Origin: Streptomyces sp. DH41
GTDB taxonomy: Bacteria > Actinomycetota > Actinomycetes > Streptomycetales > Streptomycetaceae
Length of the DNA: 64,000 bases
Reading direction: 5' to 3'
Assembly: GCF_029813785.1 (NCBI RefSeq)
Contig: NZ_JARVKY010000015.1
Location: forward strand, 62,001 to 126,000
Position numbers and translations under genes: made by a program. Under the pieces are notes generated by a model, which worked only from the letters and a program-made list of their open reading frames with translations, was not told the origin of the DNA and made no database searches. Below, piece by piece: positions 1-8,782 of the stretch (position 1 is its first letter; each line of letters opens with the position of its first letter).

Positions 1-103
1 CCCGGCCGCGTGCTGCGACGGGGGTGCGGGAGCCGGAGGGACGGGCCAGGGGTGCGGGCCGTGAGGGGGCAGGCCGGGGGCGTTGGGCCGTGAGGGGGGC
101 GGG
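1..103. other. Leading non-coding edge
   Basis: These 103 bases hold only G-rich sequence with several short gaggggg-like runs downstream of the first MFS gene. No start with a ribosome site, no hairpin followed by T residues and no RNA gene is visible. Confidence 0.5.
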
Positions 104-1945
104 TCAGGCGGAGACCGTCTCGCCCGGCAGGGACAGGTCCAGGTCGACCGGGCGGTCGCCGGTGTGGGTCGCCGAGTGGGCGAGCGGGCCGTGGCCCGTG
201 GCGCGGGCGGCCAGCACGTACGGGCCCTCGGCGGGGACGGCGAGGGCGTAGCTTCCGTCCCCGGCGGAGAGCGTCGCCCCCGCCTGGCGGCCGTGCCGGT
301 CGATCAGCGTGACCTTGGCGCGGGCGACGGGGACGCCGTCGGCGGTCAGCACCCGGCCGCGGAAGCCGGCCAGCTCCGCGTCGGACGGGAAGCCGCCGGA
401 CGGGAAGCCACCGGACAGCTCCGCGCCGGACGGGAAGCCGCCGGACAGCTCCGCGCCGGACGGGGAGCCGTCGGACAGCGCCCGCTCGGCGCGGGCCAGG
501 TTCGCGTCCTCCTCGCTGCTCGCGCGCAGCTGGGTGGTCGTGGCCGGGCGGTGGCGGGGGAGGAAGAAGGCCAGGGCCAGGCCGACGGCGACCGCGCCGG
601 TCGCGATCAGGAAGGAGACACGGAAGCCCTGCATGGTCGGGACGGCGACCCCGCCGACGTCGTCCGCGGTGCTGGCGAGCACCATGCCGATGACGGCACT
701 CGACACCGACGTACCGATGGACCGCATCAGGGTGTTGAGGCCGTTGGCCGCGCCCGTCTCCGAGGCCGGGACCGCGCCGATGATCAGCGCGGGCAGCGAG
801 GAGTAGGCGAGGCCGATGCCGGCGCCGAGCAGCACCGAGGTGACGACGGTCTGCCAGGCGGCGCTCATCAGGCCGAGGCCGCCGCCGTAGCCGATCGCGA
901 TGATCAGCAGGCCGAGGAGCAGGGTCGTCCGGGGCCCGTAGCGGGCGGACAGGCGGGCGTACACCGGCGCCGTGAACATCATCGTCAGACCGAGCGGGGC
1001 CACGCACAGACCCGCGACGACCATCGACTGTCCGAGGCCGTAGCCGGTCTCGGAGGGCAGCTGGAGAAGCTGCGGCAGGACCAGGGAGACGACGTAGAAG
1101 GCGACGCCGACCATGATCGAGGCGAGGTTGGTGAGCAGGACCTCGCGGCGGGCCGTGGTGCGCAGGTCGACCAGCGGGGCCGCGACGCGCAGCTCCATCA
1201 GGCCCCACAGCAGCAGGACCACGACGGCGGCGCCGAACAGGCCGAGCGTGGTGGGCGAGGACCAGCCCCAGTCACTGCCCTTCGTGATCGGCAGGAGGAA
1301 GAGGACCAGACCGGCGGCCAGACCCAGCGCGCCCGGCAGGTCGAAGGAGCCCTTGGCGCGCAGCGGGGACTCCGGTACGACGGCGAGGGTCAGGGCGATG
1401 GCGAGGACACCGAGGCCCGCGGCGCCGTAGAACAGGGCGTGCCAGTCGGTGTGCTGCGCGACCAGGGCCGCGGCGGGCAGCGCCAGGCCGCCGCCGACGC
1501 CGATCGAGGAACTCATCAGCGCCATCGCCGAGCCGAGCCGCTCGCGGGGCAGCATGTCGCGCATCAGGCCGATGCCGAGGGGTATCGCGCCCATCGCGAA
1601 ACCCTGGAGGGTACGGCCGACGATCATCGGGAGCAGGGCGTCGGTGAACGCGCTGACCAGCGCGCCCACCACCATCACCGACAGGCTGACGACCAGCATG
1701 CGGCGCTTGCCGAAGAGGTCGCCGAGCCGGCCCATGATCGGTGTGGCCACGGCTCCGGAGAGGAGCGTGGAGGTCATGACCCAGGTGGCGTTGCCGGGTG
1801 TCGTGTCCAGAAGTCGGGGCAGGTCCTTGAAGACGGGGACGAGCAGGGTCTGCATCACCGCGACGACGATGCCCGCGAAGGCGAGCACCGGGACGGTGGT
1901 CCCGCTCGCTTTCCGGGCGGGTTCGTCGGTCGTCGTGTCGGACAT
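104..1945 (-). CDS. MFS transporter with C-terminal carboxypeptidase-regulatory-like domain
   Basis: A 613-aa membrane transporter of the drug-exporter part of the major facilitator superfamily (14-segment DHA2-like layout). The loop-2 motif GRLGDLFGKRRM is visible and hydrophobic segments fill residues 15-470. After a repetitive Ser/Gly/Pro linker (about 480-525, built from GGFPSGAEL-like copies) comes an 88-residue soluble tail, AGFRGRVLTADGVPV onward, that looks like a CarboxypepD_reg beta-sandwich. The ATG at 1945 is preceded by GGAGG about ten bases upstream, so I prefer it to upstream starts. It is divergent from a second MFS gene and shares about 270 bp of promoter with it. The substrate is unknown. 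The fused tail is unusual for a single-chain exporter. Confidence 0.88.
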   Translation of the reverse strand: MSDTTTDEPARKASGTTVPVLAFAGIVVAVMQTLLVPVFKDLPRLLDTTPGNATWVMTSTLLSGAVATPIMGRLGDLFGKRRMLVVSLSVMVVGALVSAFTDALLPMIVGRTLQGFAMGAIPLGIGLMRDMLPRERLGSAMALMSSSIGVGGGLALPAAALVAQHTDWHALFYGAAGLGVLAIALTLAVVPESPLRAKGSFDLPGALGLAAGLVLFLLPITKGSDWGWSSPTTLGLFGAAVVVLLLWGLMELRVAAPLVDLRTTARREVLLTNLASIMVGVAFYVVSLVLPQLLQLPSETGYGLGQSMVVAGLCVAPLGLTMMFTAPVYARLSARYGPRTTLLLGLLIIAIGYGGGLGLMSAAWQTVVTSVLLGAGIGLAYSSLPALIIGAVPASETGAANGLNTLMRSIGTSVSSAVIGMVLASTADDVGGVAVPTMQGFRVSFLIATGAVAVGLALAFFLPRHRPATTTQLRASSEEDANLARAERALSDGSPSGAELSGGFPSGAELSGGFPSGGFPSDAELAGFRGRVLTADGVPVARAKVTLIDRHGRQAGATLSAGDGSYALAVPAEGPYVLAARATGHGPLAHSATHTGDRPVDLDLSLPGETVSA

Positions 1946-2214
1946 TGAGTGAGGCCTCCAGGCCGGTATGAGCGGCGAACGCGATGCCATGCGTGAACCG
2001 CGCCGCGGACGTGCGGACGCGTATGTGTGCAGGCTGAACCTCGTGCGCCAGGGCAACTATTCCGTTACTTCGAGTCCCTAACGAATTCTTGACCTTCTCT
2101 TTGGCCTTCTCTTTGGGGAGTGTCTACGTCCGCGGGCCTAGGACCCCCCTGGACGGAACCGGACCGACCCGGGGGACCAAATACCGGTGCAAGGGGCGCG
2201 CCCGGGTTGAGACC
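1946..2214. promoter_or_regulatory. Divergent promoter region of two MFS genes
   Basis: This 269-bp gap between divergent transporters must hold both promoters. It contains an AT-richer patch around 2058-2100 (taacgaattcttgacc) with a possible TTGACC -35 element on the + strand, and a short direct repeat of cttctctttgg (about 2093-2116). No clear regulator palindrome was found. Confidence 0.4.
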
Positions 2215-3666
2215 ATGACGCTCATGCTGGAAGCCACCGGTACCAACACCGCCCGAATATCCTCGCGCCGCACGCCACCCACCTGGCTGGTCGTGGCGCT
2301 CGCGTGCGCCGGGCAGTTCCTGGTCGTGCTCGACGTGTCCGTCGTCAACGTCGCCCTGCCGTCGATGCGGACCGACCTCGGGCTGAGCGCGCAGGGACTG
2401 CAGTGGGTGGTCAACGCCTACGCCATCGCCTTCGCCGGGTTCATGCTGCTGGGCGGGCGGGCCGGGGACCTGTACGGGCGCAAGCGGATGTTCCTGGTCG
2501 GGCTCGGACTGTTCACGCTGGCCTCGCTGGGCGGCGGACTCGCCCAGGAGGGCTGGCAGTTGCTGGTCGCACGGGCCGCGCAGGGACTGGGCGCGGCGGT
2601 ACTCGCCCCCTCGACGCTCACGATCCTGACCGCCGCGGTCCCGGAGGGGGCCGCGCGGGCCCGGGCGATCGCGACCTGGACCGCCGTCGGCGCGGGGGGC
2701 GGCGCCGCGGGCGGCCTGGTGGGCGGCGTCCTGGTGGACGGGCTGTCGTGGCGCTGGGTGCTGCTGATCAACGTGCCGGTGGGCGCGGTGGTGCTGGCCG
2801 GGGCCGTGCTCTGGCTGACCGAGGGCCGGGCGGGCGAGCGACGGCGCCTCGACCTGCCGGGCGCGCTCCTGGTCACCGCCGGCCTGGCCACCCTGGCCTA
2901 CGGCATCTCGCAGACCGAGTCCGAGGGCTGGACGGCGTCCGCCACGCTGGTGCCGCTGCTCGCCGGGCTGGCGCTGCTCGCCCTGTTCCTCCTCGTCGAG
3001 GCGCGGACAGTGGCGCCGCTGATGCCGCTGGGGCTGCTGCGTCTGCGGTCGGTGGCGTCGGCGAACGTGGCGATGCTGGTGTCCGGCTCGTCGATGTTCG
3101 CGATGTGGTTCTTCATGACGCTGTACGCGCAGAACGTACTGGGCTACTCACCGCTGGAGGCCGGTTCCGCCCTGGTGCCCAGCTCACTGGCGGTCGTCCT
3201 CGCGTCGAAGGCGGCACCGCGGTTCATGCGGGTGATCGGGGCCCGGAACACGGCCGTGCTCGGCACGCTCGTGGCGGCGGCCGGCTTCGGCTGGCAGTCG
3301 ACGATGACCGCGGACGGGGACTACGTCACCGCGATCATGATCCCCGGGGTCCTGATGATGCTGGGCGCGGGCCTGGCGGCGACTCCGCTGGCGTCGCTGG
3401 CCATCTCCGGGGCGGCGGCCGATGACGCCGGACTGGTCTCCGGGCTGGTCAACACCTCCCGGACGATGGGCGGTTCGCTGGGACTCGCCGTGATGTCGAC
3501 GATCGCGGCGGCCCGGGCCGGGGGAGAGGACGCCGGGCCGGAGGCGCTGACGGAGGGGTACGCGCTGGTGTTCCGCACGGCGGCGGTGGTGCTGGTCGCC
3601 GGGGCGGTGCTGATGCGGGTGTGGCTGCCGCCGGGGGAGCGGGCGAAGCGCGGGGCGCGTGGGTGA
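2215..3666 (+). CDS. MFS transporter, DHA2 (EmrB/QacA-like) family
   Basis: A 483-aa proton-coupled multidrug-exporter-like protein. The DHA2 signature LDVSVVNVALP is at residues 39-49, followed by the motif-A loop GGRAGDLYGRKRMF and a GAALAPSTL-like motif-C region (LGAAVLAPSTLTIL). Hydrophobicity fits about 14 transmembrane segments, the usual length for this family. An ATG three codons further in (2224) is an alternative start; the ribosome site is weak in either case. It is divergent from the neighbouring MFS gene and converges on the response regulator at 3706. The substrate cannot be told from sequence. Confidence 0.88.
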   Translation: MTLMLEATGTNTARISSRRTPPTWLVVALACAGQFLVVLDVSVVNVALPSMRTDLGLSAQGLQWVVNAYAIAFAGFMLLGGRAGDLYGRKRMFLVGLGLFTLASLGGGLAQEGWQLLVARAAQGLGAAVLAPSTLTILTAAVPEGAARARAIATWTAVGAGGGAAGGLVGGVLVDGLSWRWVLLINVPVGAVVLAGAVLWLTEGRAGERRRLDLPGALLVTAGLATLAYGISQTESEGWTASATLVPLLAGLALLALFLLVEARTVAPLMPLGLLRLRSVASANVAMLVSGSSMFAMWFFMTLYAQNVLGYSPLEAGSALVPSSLAVVLASKAAPRFMRVIGARNTAVLGTLVAAAGFGWQSTMTADGDYVTAIMIPGVLMMLGAGLAATPLASLAISGAAADDAGLVSGLVNTSRTMGGSLGLAVMSTIAAARAGGEDAGPEALTEGYALVFRTAAVVLVAGAVLMRVWLPPGERAKRGARG

Positions 3667-3705
3667 CTTCGGCGCGGACGCCGGGCGCATGGGCTCGGGA
3701 CCGGC

Positions 3706-4338
3706 TCAGAGCCAGCCCTGGTGCCGGGCCTCGCGGAGCGCCTCCGCGCGGTTGCGGGTGGCGGTCTTGCCGATGGCCGCGGAGAGGTAGTTGCGGACCG
3801 TCGACTCGGAGAGGTGCAGGGCCGCCGCGATGTCCGCGACGGTCGCGCCGTCCGCGGACGCCCGCAGGACGTCGCACTCGCGGGCGGTGAGCGGGCTGGG
3901 GCCCGCGCTGAGCGCGGCGGCGGCGAGCGCGGGATCGACGACCGTCTCTCCGTCCAGCACTCGCCGGATCACGCCGGCCAGCTCCTCCACCGGGCCGTCC
4001 TTCACCAGGAAACCGACGGCTCCGGCCTCCATGGCCCGCCGGAGGTACCCGGGGCGGCCGAAGGTGGTCAGGATCAGCACCCGGCAGCCCGGCGCCCGCT
4101 CACGCAGCTCGGCGGCGGCGTCCAGACCGCTCCTGCCCGGCAGTTCGATGTCGAGGAGGGCGACATCCGGGCGGTGGGTGAGCGCGGCGTCGACGATCCG
4201 GTCCCCGGCCGACACCTGCGCGACCACCTCGATGTCCTTCTCCATCCCGAGCAGCAGCGCGAGCGCGCCGCGCATCATGCCCTGGTCCTCGGCGAGGAGG
4301 ACACGGACGGGAGGGGAGCCGGGGGCTTCGTCGGTCAC
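3706..4338 (-). CDS. NarL/FixJ-type response regulator (DesR-like)
   Basis: A 210-aa DNA-binding response regulator. The receiver domain shows the acidic pair E17/D18, phosphoacceptor D63 in LLDIELPGRSG, the switch Thr in LILTTFG (91-92) and conserved K113. The C-terminal LuxR helix-turn-helix starts at LTARECDVL (about 149) and ends with HQGWL, typical of DesR partners of DesK kinases. It lies 23 bp downstream of the kinase gene in the same direction, so the two are very probably co-transcribed and form a cognate pair. Targets are unknown; the MFS genes next door are plausible but untested. Confidence 0.92.
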   Translation of the reverse strand: MTDEAPGSPPVRVLLAEDQGMMRGALALLLGMEKDIEVVAQVSAGDRIVDAALTHRPDVALLDIELPGRSGLDAAAELRERAPGCRVLILTTFGRPGYLRRAMEAGAVGFLVKDGPVEELAGVIRRVLDGETVVDPALAAAALSAGPSPLTARECDVLRASADGATVADIAAALHLSESTVRNYLSAAIGKTATRNRAEALREARHQGWL

Positions 4339-4361
4339 GGCGCAAGGCTAACGGCGCAAGG

Positions 4362-5816
4362 CTAGGAGGTGGGCGGGGACGCCGTCCCCACACCGCTGCC
4401 TCCCACCACCCCCGCCGCCGACGGCCCCTCCGGTCCCGCCCCCTCCGGTTCCGCCTTCTCCGGTCCCGCCCCCGCTGGTCCCGCCCCCTCCGGTCCCGCC
4501 CCCTCCGGTCCCGCCTTCTCCGGTCCCGCCTTCTCCGGTCCCGCCCCCGCTGGTCCCGCCTTCTCCGGTCCCGCCTGCGCCGACTCCGCCTCCACCGACT
4601 CCACCGGCAGTTCCGCCGTCACCGTGAACCCACCCCGTTCAGCCACCCCCGCGGTCAGTGAGCCGCCGGCCGCGGCCAGGCGTTCCGCCAGGCCGGTCAG
4701 GCCCGTGCCCGGCCCCCGGGTGGAGCCGTCGCCGCCCGTGCCGTCGTCCGTGACCGTCAGCCGGACCCGCTCCGGGCCGCCCGACACCGCGATCTCGCAC
4801 CGGCCGGCCCCGCTGTGCCGTACGACGTTGGTGACGGCCTCCCGCACCACCCACCCCAGCAGTGCCTCCGCCCGGGGAGGCAGCGGCGGGCCGGAGAGGC
4901 GGACCACCGGCTCCACGCCCGCCGCGGTCAGCGCCGAACGCGCCCGGTCCAGCTCCGTGGTGAGGCTGCCCTCGCGGTAGCCGGTGACGGCCTCGCGGAC
5001 CTCGGTCAGCGCCTGGCGGCCGATCGACTCGATGTCGGTGATCTGCGTCAGGGCCGTGTCCAGGTCGCTCAGGGCCAGCCGCCGGGCCGCCTCCGACTTG
5101 ACCACGATCACGGACAGGGTGTGCCCGAGCAGATCGTGCAGGTCGCGGGAGAAGCGCAGCCGCTCCTCCGCCACCGCGCGGGTGGCGAGTTCCTCGCGGG
5201 CTGCGCGCAGTTGCCGTACGGCGTCGGACAGACCGAGGATCGCGGCCGTCACCATCGTCGACAGGAAGGTCCCGTAGGCGATGCTCAGACTGCCCCAGCC
5301 GTCCTTGAACCCGGCCACGGCACCCGCGAGCACCGCCAGCGACCAGCCCCACCGGCCCAGCCACCGGCCGCGCAGCGCCGCACCCGCGGCCAGCCCGAGC
5401 AGCGGGAAGAACAGCAGCCAGTTGCCCCCGTACGCCAGGGACAGCCCGCACGTCACCAGGGTCATGACGACCAGGGCCAGGCGCGTGGACGGGGACTCCC
5501 GGCTCTTCTCGTGGAAGGAGCGGACGGCCACGTAGATGTAGAGCGAGTTGAAGACCAGCAGACCGATGACGCCGATCCAGGGGTTCGAGGTCCGGTCCTG
5601 GAAGAGGTTCGCGAGGCTGCCCAGACTTATCAGCAGCCAGGGCAGGAGCCTGAAGCCGATGGGCGGCGGACCGACCCCTTCCCCTCGTTCCCCTCGCTCG
5701 CCGGCGTCGCACGGCGTGGACCGCCGCGCCGGTCGCCACGCTTCCAGGTGGCACGGGATCCTGCCCGTTCGCCGTGCTTGTGGGCGGGCTTGTGCGCGGG
5801 CTTGTGTGCGGGTCAT
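4362..5816 (-). CDS. DesK-type sensor histidine kinase with repetitive C-terminal tail
   Basis: A 484-aa membrane histidine kinase. Residues about 55-200 hold five to six hydrophobic segments with little extracellular sequence, suggesting it senses the membrane. The HisKA_3 box RFSRDLHDLLGHTL puts the phosphorylated His at H227. The HATPase_c region carries EAVTNVVRHSGA and DDGTGGDG, followed by GTGLTGLAERL. The last 70 residues are low-complexity repeats of AGPEKAGPEG, encoded by tandem DNA repeats (about 4430-4590), and probably disordered. The ATG at 5816 has AGGGAG about ten bases upstream. It forms an operon with the response regulator downstream. Confidence 0.9.
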   Translation of the reverse strand: MTRTQARAQARPQARRTGRIPCHLEAWRPARRSTPCDAGERGERGEGVGPPPIGFRLLPWLLISLGSLANLFQDRTSNPWIGVIGLLVFNSLYIYVAVRSFHEKSRESPSTRLALVVMTLVTCGLSLAYGGNWLLFFPLLGLAAGAALRGRWLGRWGWSLAVLAGAVAGFKDGWGSLSIAYGTFLSTMVTAAILGLSDAVRQLRAAREELATRAVAEERLRFSRDLHDLLGHTLSVIVVKSEAARRLALSDLDTALTQITDIESIGRQALTEVREAVTGYREGSLTTELDRARSALTAAGVEPVVRLSGPPLPPRAEALLGWVVREAVTNVVRHSGAGRCEIAVSGGPERVRLTVTDDGTGGDGSTRGPGTGLTGLAERLAAAGGSLTAGVAERGGFTVTAELPVESVEAESAQAGPEKAGPAGAGPEKAGPEKAGPEGAGPEGAGPAGAGPEKAEPEGAGPEGPSAAGVVGGSGVGTASPPTS

Positions 5817-6045
5817 GGCCGTCGACTCCCTGAGACGCGGTGTGTGGTCGGTGCCTTCGATGCCTTCGGTGGCGTACGGGCGACGCTACGGAGTCGGCGG
5901 GGGCGGGCGGCAGATGCGGTTGTCCGGAGAACGGCAGGACAAATGTCATGGGAGACCGGCGTCCCGTACGGTCGTGCCCGTCCGTGCCGCCCGTCCGTGC
6001 CGCCCGTCCGTGCCGCCCGTCCGTGATGCCCGTACCGGGAGAGCC
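5817..6045. repeat. Divergent promoter gap with 13-bp tandem repeats
   Basis: This region lies between the kinase gene and the divergent MaoC gene. From 5977 to 6028 it holds four head-to-tail 13-bp units of CCCGTCCGTGCCG, the last diverged to CCCGTCCGTGATG. The array ends 17 bp before the MaoC start and could affect its promoter spacing. No other gene is visible. Confidence 0.6.
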
Positions 6046-6921
6046 ATGCCCATCGACGCAGCCGAGGCGCTCGCCGCCGCACCCCGCGTCCGCGAGATCG
6101 CCTGGGACCACAAGGACGTCCAGCTCTACCACCTCGGCATCGGCGCCGGCCTGCCCGCCACCGACCCACGCGAGCTGCGCTACACCCTGGAATCCCGGCT
6201 GCACGTCCTGCCGAGCTTCGCCACCGTCGCCGGCGGCGGTCCGCCCGGCGTGATCGGCGCGCTGTCCATGCCCGGTGTCGACGTCGACCTCGCCGACGTC
6301 CTGCACGGCGGGCAGCGCCTGCGCGCGCACCGGCCCGTTCCGGTGCGGGGCCGGGCGAGCGCCGCCTCGCGCGTCGTCGCCGCGTACGACAAGGGCACGG
6401 CGGCCGTCCTCGTCCTGCGCACCGAGGTCACCGACGAGGGTGGGCCGCTGTGGACCGACGAGGCCGAGGTCTTCGTACGCGGAGAAGGCGGCTGGGGCGG
6501 TGAGCGGGGACCGTCCGGGCGTCCGGCGCCGCCACCCGCCGCGGCGCCGGACCACGTGGCCGAGCGACCCCTGCGCGAGGACCAGGCCCTGCTCTACCGG
6601 CTCTCCGGCGACTGGAACCCCCTGCACGCCGACCCGGAGTTCGCCGCGCGCGCCGGCTTCGACCGGCCCGTCCTGCACGGGCTGTGCACCTACGGCGGCA
6701 CGCTCAAGTCGGTCGTCGACACGCTGCTGGACGGTGACGTGACCCGGGTGCGCGAGTACCGCGCGCGGTTCGCCGGGGTCGTGTATCCGGGGGAGACGCT
6801 GCGGGTGCGCATGTGGCGGTCCGCGGGGCCGGGGGAGGGCGGCACGGTGCGGGTGGCGGTGGGCGCCGTGGACCGCGACGACGCGCCGGTCCTCGCCGAC
6901 ACCGTCGTCCGGTTCGGATGA
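6046..6921 (+). CDS. MaoC family enoyl-CoA hydratase/dehydratase
   Basis: A 291-aa protein with the double hot-dog layout of the hydratase-2 (HSD17B4/Hde-type) family. The N-terminal half is degenerate. The C-terminal hot-dog carries the hydratase-2 motif around residues 184-200, LSGDWNPLHADPEFA, with the expected catalytic D189 and H194, followed by GFDRPVLHGLCTYG. Such enzymes add water to trans-2-enoyl-CoA in fatty-acid or polyketide-related metabolism. ATG at 6046 has GGGAGA six bases upstream. It is followed by a good intrinsic-terminator hairpin and looks monocistronic. Confidence 0.88.
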   Translation: MPIDAAEALAAAPRVREIAWDHKDVQLYHLGIGAGLPATDPRELRYTLESRLHVLPSFATVAGGGPPGVIGALSMPGVDVDLADVLHGGQRLRAHRPVPVRGRASAASRVVAAYDKGTAAVLVLRTEVTDEGGPLWTDEAEVFVRGEGGWGGERGPSGRPAPPPAAAPDHVAERPLREDQALLYRLSGDWNPLHADPEFAARAGFDRPVLHGLCTYGGTLKSVVDTLLDGDVTRVREYRARFAGVVYPGETLRVRMWRSAGPGEGGTVRVAVGAVDRDDAPVLADTVVRFG

Positions 6922-6927
6922 CGGCAA

Positions 6928-6960
6928 CGGCCCCGTTCGTCGGAGTGACGGACGGGGCCG
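6928..6960 (+). terminator. Intrinsic terminator hairpin after the MaoC gene
   Basis: Arms CGGCCCCGTTCGTC and GACGGACGGGGCCG form a 14-bp stem with one mismatch and a 5-base loop, starting just after the stop codon. A short T-tract (gccgtttg) follows. It could also act for the small gene on the other strand that ends at 7010. Confidence 0.7.
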
Positions 6961-7009
6961 GAGCCGTTTGCCTGCTCGCTACTTCTGTGTTGTGCCTCTT
7001 GCCGTGCCG

Positions 7010-7180
7010 TCAGGCCGCCGCGGAGTCGGCCGCTTCGGCCGGCTTGCGGTGGCGGCCCCGTGGAGTCGCCGCGTCGTCCTGGCTGGAGACCGGACCTCGG
7101 TGCCGGCCGGGGCCGGTGTCGGTCTCGCGAACGTCGGCACCGTCGGCCTGCATCGGCTGGGTCGTGCTGGCGTCGTTCAT
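7010..7180 (-). CDS. Small hydrophilic 56-aa protein
   Basis: A 56-aa reading frame starting MNDASTTQPMQADGADVRET and ending PRGRHRKPAEAADSAAA. It is rich in Asp, Arg, Gly and His, with no hydrophobic segment, and is probably disordered. Two related basic blocks (GRHRGP and GRHRKP) repeat about 16 residues apart. Codon third positions are strongly G/C, which supports real coding despite the short length. The ribosome site is weak (GGGG about 15 bases upstream). It lies about 100 bp downstream of the beta-propeller-like gene on the same strand. The function is not recognised. Confidence 0.6.
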   Translation of the reverse strand: MNDASTTQPMQADGADVRETDTGPGRHRGPVSSQDDAATPRGRHRKPAEAADSAAA

Positions 7181-7277
7181 CGGAAGGAATTCACCCCGTC
7201 AACATGATCTTTCCTACAGCCGGGCGAGTGTAACCGGCACACCTCGGCCCGAATCCAGGCGACCACGCCAACCGGCA

Positions 7278-8537
7278 CTACTTCGTTACAAGCTGTGCCA
7301 GCGGGGCCTGTTGCAGCGGTACGGGGCGGGGCGAAGCGGACGTCCGGATGTCCGCTTCGCCCGTTCCGTCCGGGTCGACCGGAGCCGTGATCTCCGTATC
7401 CCGCGCGCTTGCGGCGTCCCGCGCGGGCGTGGCACCCCTCGCGCGTTCCACGCCCCCCGGGATCCCCGGGATGCCCGGGCTCCCCGGGTCCTCCGGCGGC
7501 GGGCCGTCGCCCGCCGCGCGTGCGGTCAGCCGCGCCACACCGCACGGCGACTGCGGTGTGGCGCACGGCAGACGCAGCTCCCCGTCCGCGGTCCACAGCC
7601 CGGCCCCCGTCAACCACCCCTCCGGCGCCGGAAGGTGACGCACCTGTCGTTCGGCGGGCCGCCACACGCCGACCCAGCTGCCGAACGCGCCGTCCAGGCG
7701 CAGCGCCACCGCGCAGCGCTCCGGCGTGAGCGCCTGACCCGGCTGGATCGCGAACGGTGTGACGACACAGTCCGGCAGCCGCAGGCACTCCGGGAAGCGC
7801 ACCGGCAGTGTGCTGCCCAGGACGCCCCAGCCGAGCCGTTCGTGCCCCGGCGAGGGCGCGTCCGAGCGGATCAGCACCAGTCCGCTGTCCGGGTCGGCCA
7901 GCAGTATCCGGTCGTCGCTGTCCGCGGCGATCTGCAACAGCGGCGACACCTCGCCGGCCCGCTCCAGGTCCACCACGACCGCCTTGGTGCGCCCGCCGGT
8001 CTCCCGGTCCACGGCGAGTATCCGGCCCGCGCGGTCCAGCCAGACCCCGCCCGAGCAGCGGCCGGGGATCTCGGCGATCCGCAGGGGACCGAAGAGGCCG
8101 CCGGCGACCTGCCACAGCACCGAAGCGCGCGGGCCGACGGCGAGGGCGTACGCCCGCTCGCCGCCCGGAACCGGCGGCAGCAGCCGCAGCGCGGCGGTGT
8201 CCGACGGGCACTCGACCGCGCCGAGCGACAGCTCGCCGGTGCCGGGCCCGGTCGGGTACAGCAGCGAGAAGACGTGCCGTCCGGCCGCGACGCGGTGGAC
8301 CAGGACCCGCCCGTCGCCCATCGGCTGCACGTCGGTGCCGGGCTCCTCCGGCTGATTGCCGGGCAGCGGCACCGCGTACGGTTCGGGGCCGTCCAGGGTC
8401 CAGCGCTCCGGGTACCAGGAGTCTCCCCGCAGGGCGAGACGCGCGGCGTAGGCGCCCTCCGCGGTGATGCTGCAGGCCGCCCGCCGGGGACCGCCGTTCC
8501 CGGGGTCCGCCGAAGGCTCGATTGCACAGACCGTCAT
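7278..8537 (-). CDS. Hypothetical beta-propeller-like protein
   Basis: A 419-aa soluble protein without a signal peptide. The sequence is a series of short repeated blocks of the form VLWQVAGG, GGVWLDRAGRILAVD and RILLADPDSGLVLI, the pattern expected of WD40/NHL-like propeller blades, over residues 20-350. The C-terminal 70 residues are low-complexity (a GSPGIPGIPGG run). The start at 8537 is well supported by GGAGGTGA eight bases upstream; a longer frame reaching 8780 would run through a repeat array and lacks such a site. No enzymatic motif is visible. Its neighbour on the same strand is the 56-aa gene. Confidence 0.75.
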   Translation of the reverse strand: MTVCAIEPSADPGNGGPRRAACSITAEGAYAARLALRGDSWYPERWTLDGPEPYAVPLPGNQPEEPGTDVQPMGDGRVLVHRVAAGRHVFSLLYPTGPGTGELSLGAVECPSDTAALRLLPPVPGGERAYALAVGPRASVLWQVAGGLFGPLRIAEIPGRCSGGVWLDRAGRILAVDRETGGRTKAVVVDLERAGEVSPLLQIAADSDDRILLADPDSGLVLIRSDAPSPGHERLGWGVLGSTLPVRFPECLRLPDCVVTPFAIQPGQALTPERCAVALRLDGAFGSWVGVWRPAERQVRHLPAPEGWLTGAGLWTADGELRLPCATPQSPCGVARLTARAAGDGPPPEDPGSPGIPGIPGGVERARGATPARDAASARDTEITAPVDPDGTGEADIRTSASPRPVPLQQAPLAQLVTK

Positions 8538-8782
8538 CGTTCGGTCACCTCCAGCGACGAAGCTAGTTTCGTACGCACGGGCGGGGGACCGGCGACAGTC
8601 CGCATCACACATACGTGTGGCACAGGAACGATTCGCCTGAAGGAAGGGTGCGGTGTGTGCTGCGCCGGAGCGAGGCGGTCGCGGGGGCACGCTGGGCTGC
8701 GGTCGCGGGAGCACGCTGCGGTGCGGTCGCGGGAGCACGCTGTGGGTACAGCGGCGCAGAACCTCCAGGTAGCCTTGCATCC
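8538..8782. repeat. Intergenic region with three 24-bp tandem repeats
   Basis: This is the divergent gap upstream of the NIF3-like gene. From 8675 to 8746 there are three 24-bp units beginning gcggtcgcggg and containing gcacgctg. The promoter of the NIF3 gene must lie within or after the array. No gene is supported here, although the repeats keep frames open on both strands. Confidence 0.6.

Noticed and set aside
83..1948. Plus-strand frame opposite the first MFS gene
   Set aside because: Gly/Arg/Gln-rich antisense product without hydrophobic or domain structure; the minus strand encodes a clear transporter.
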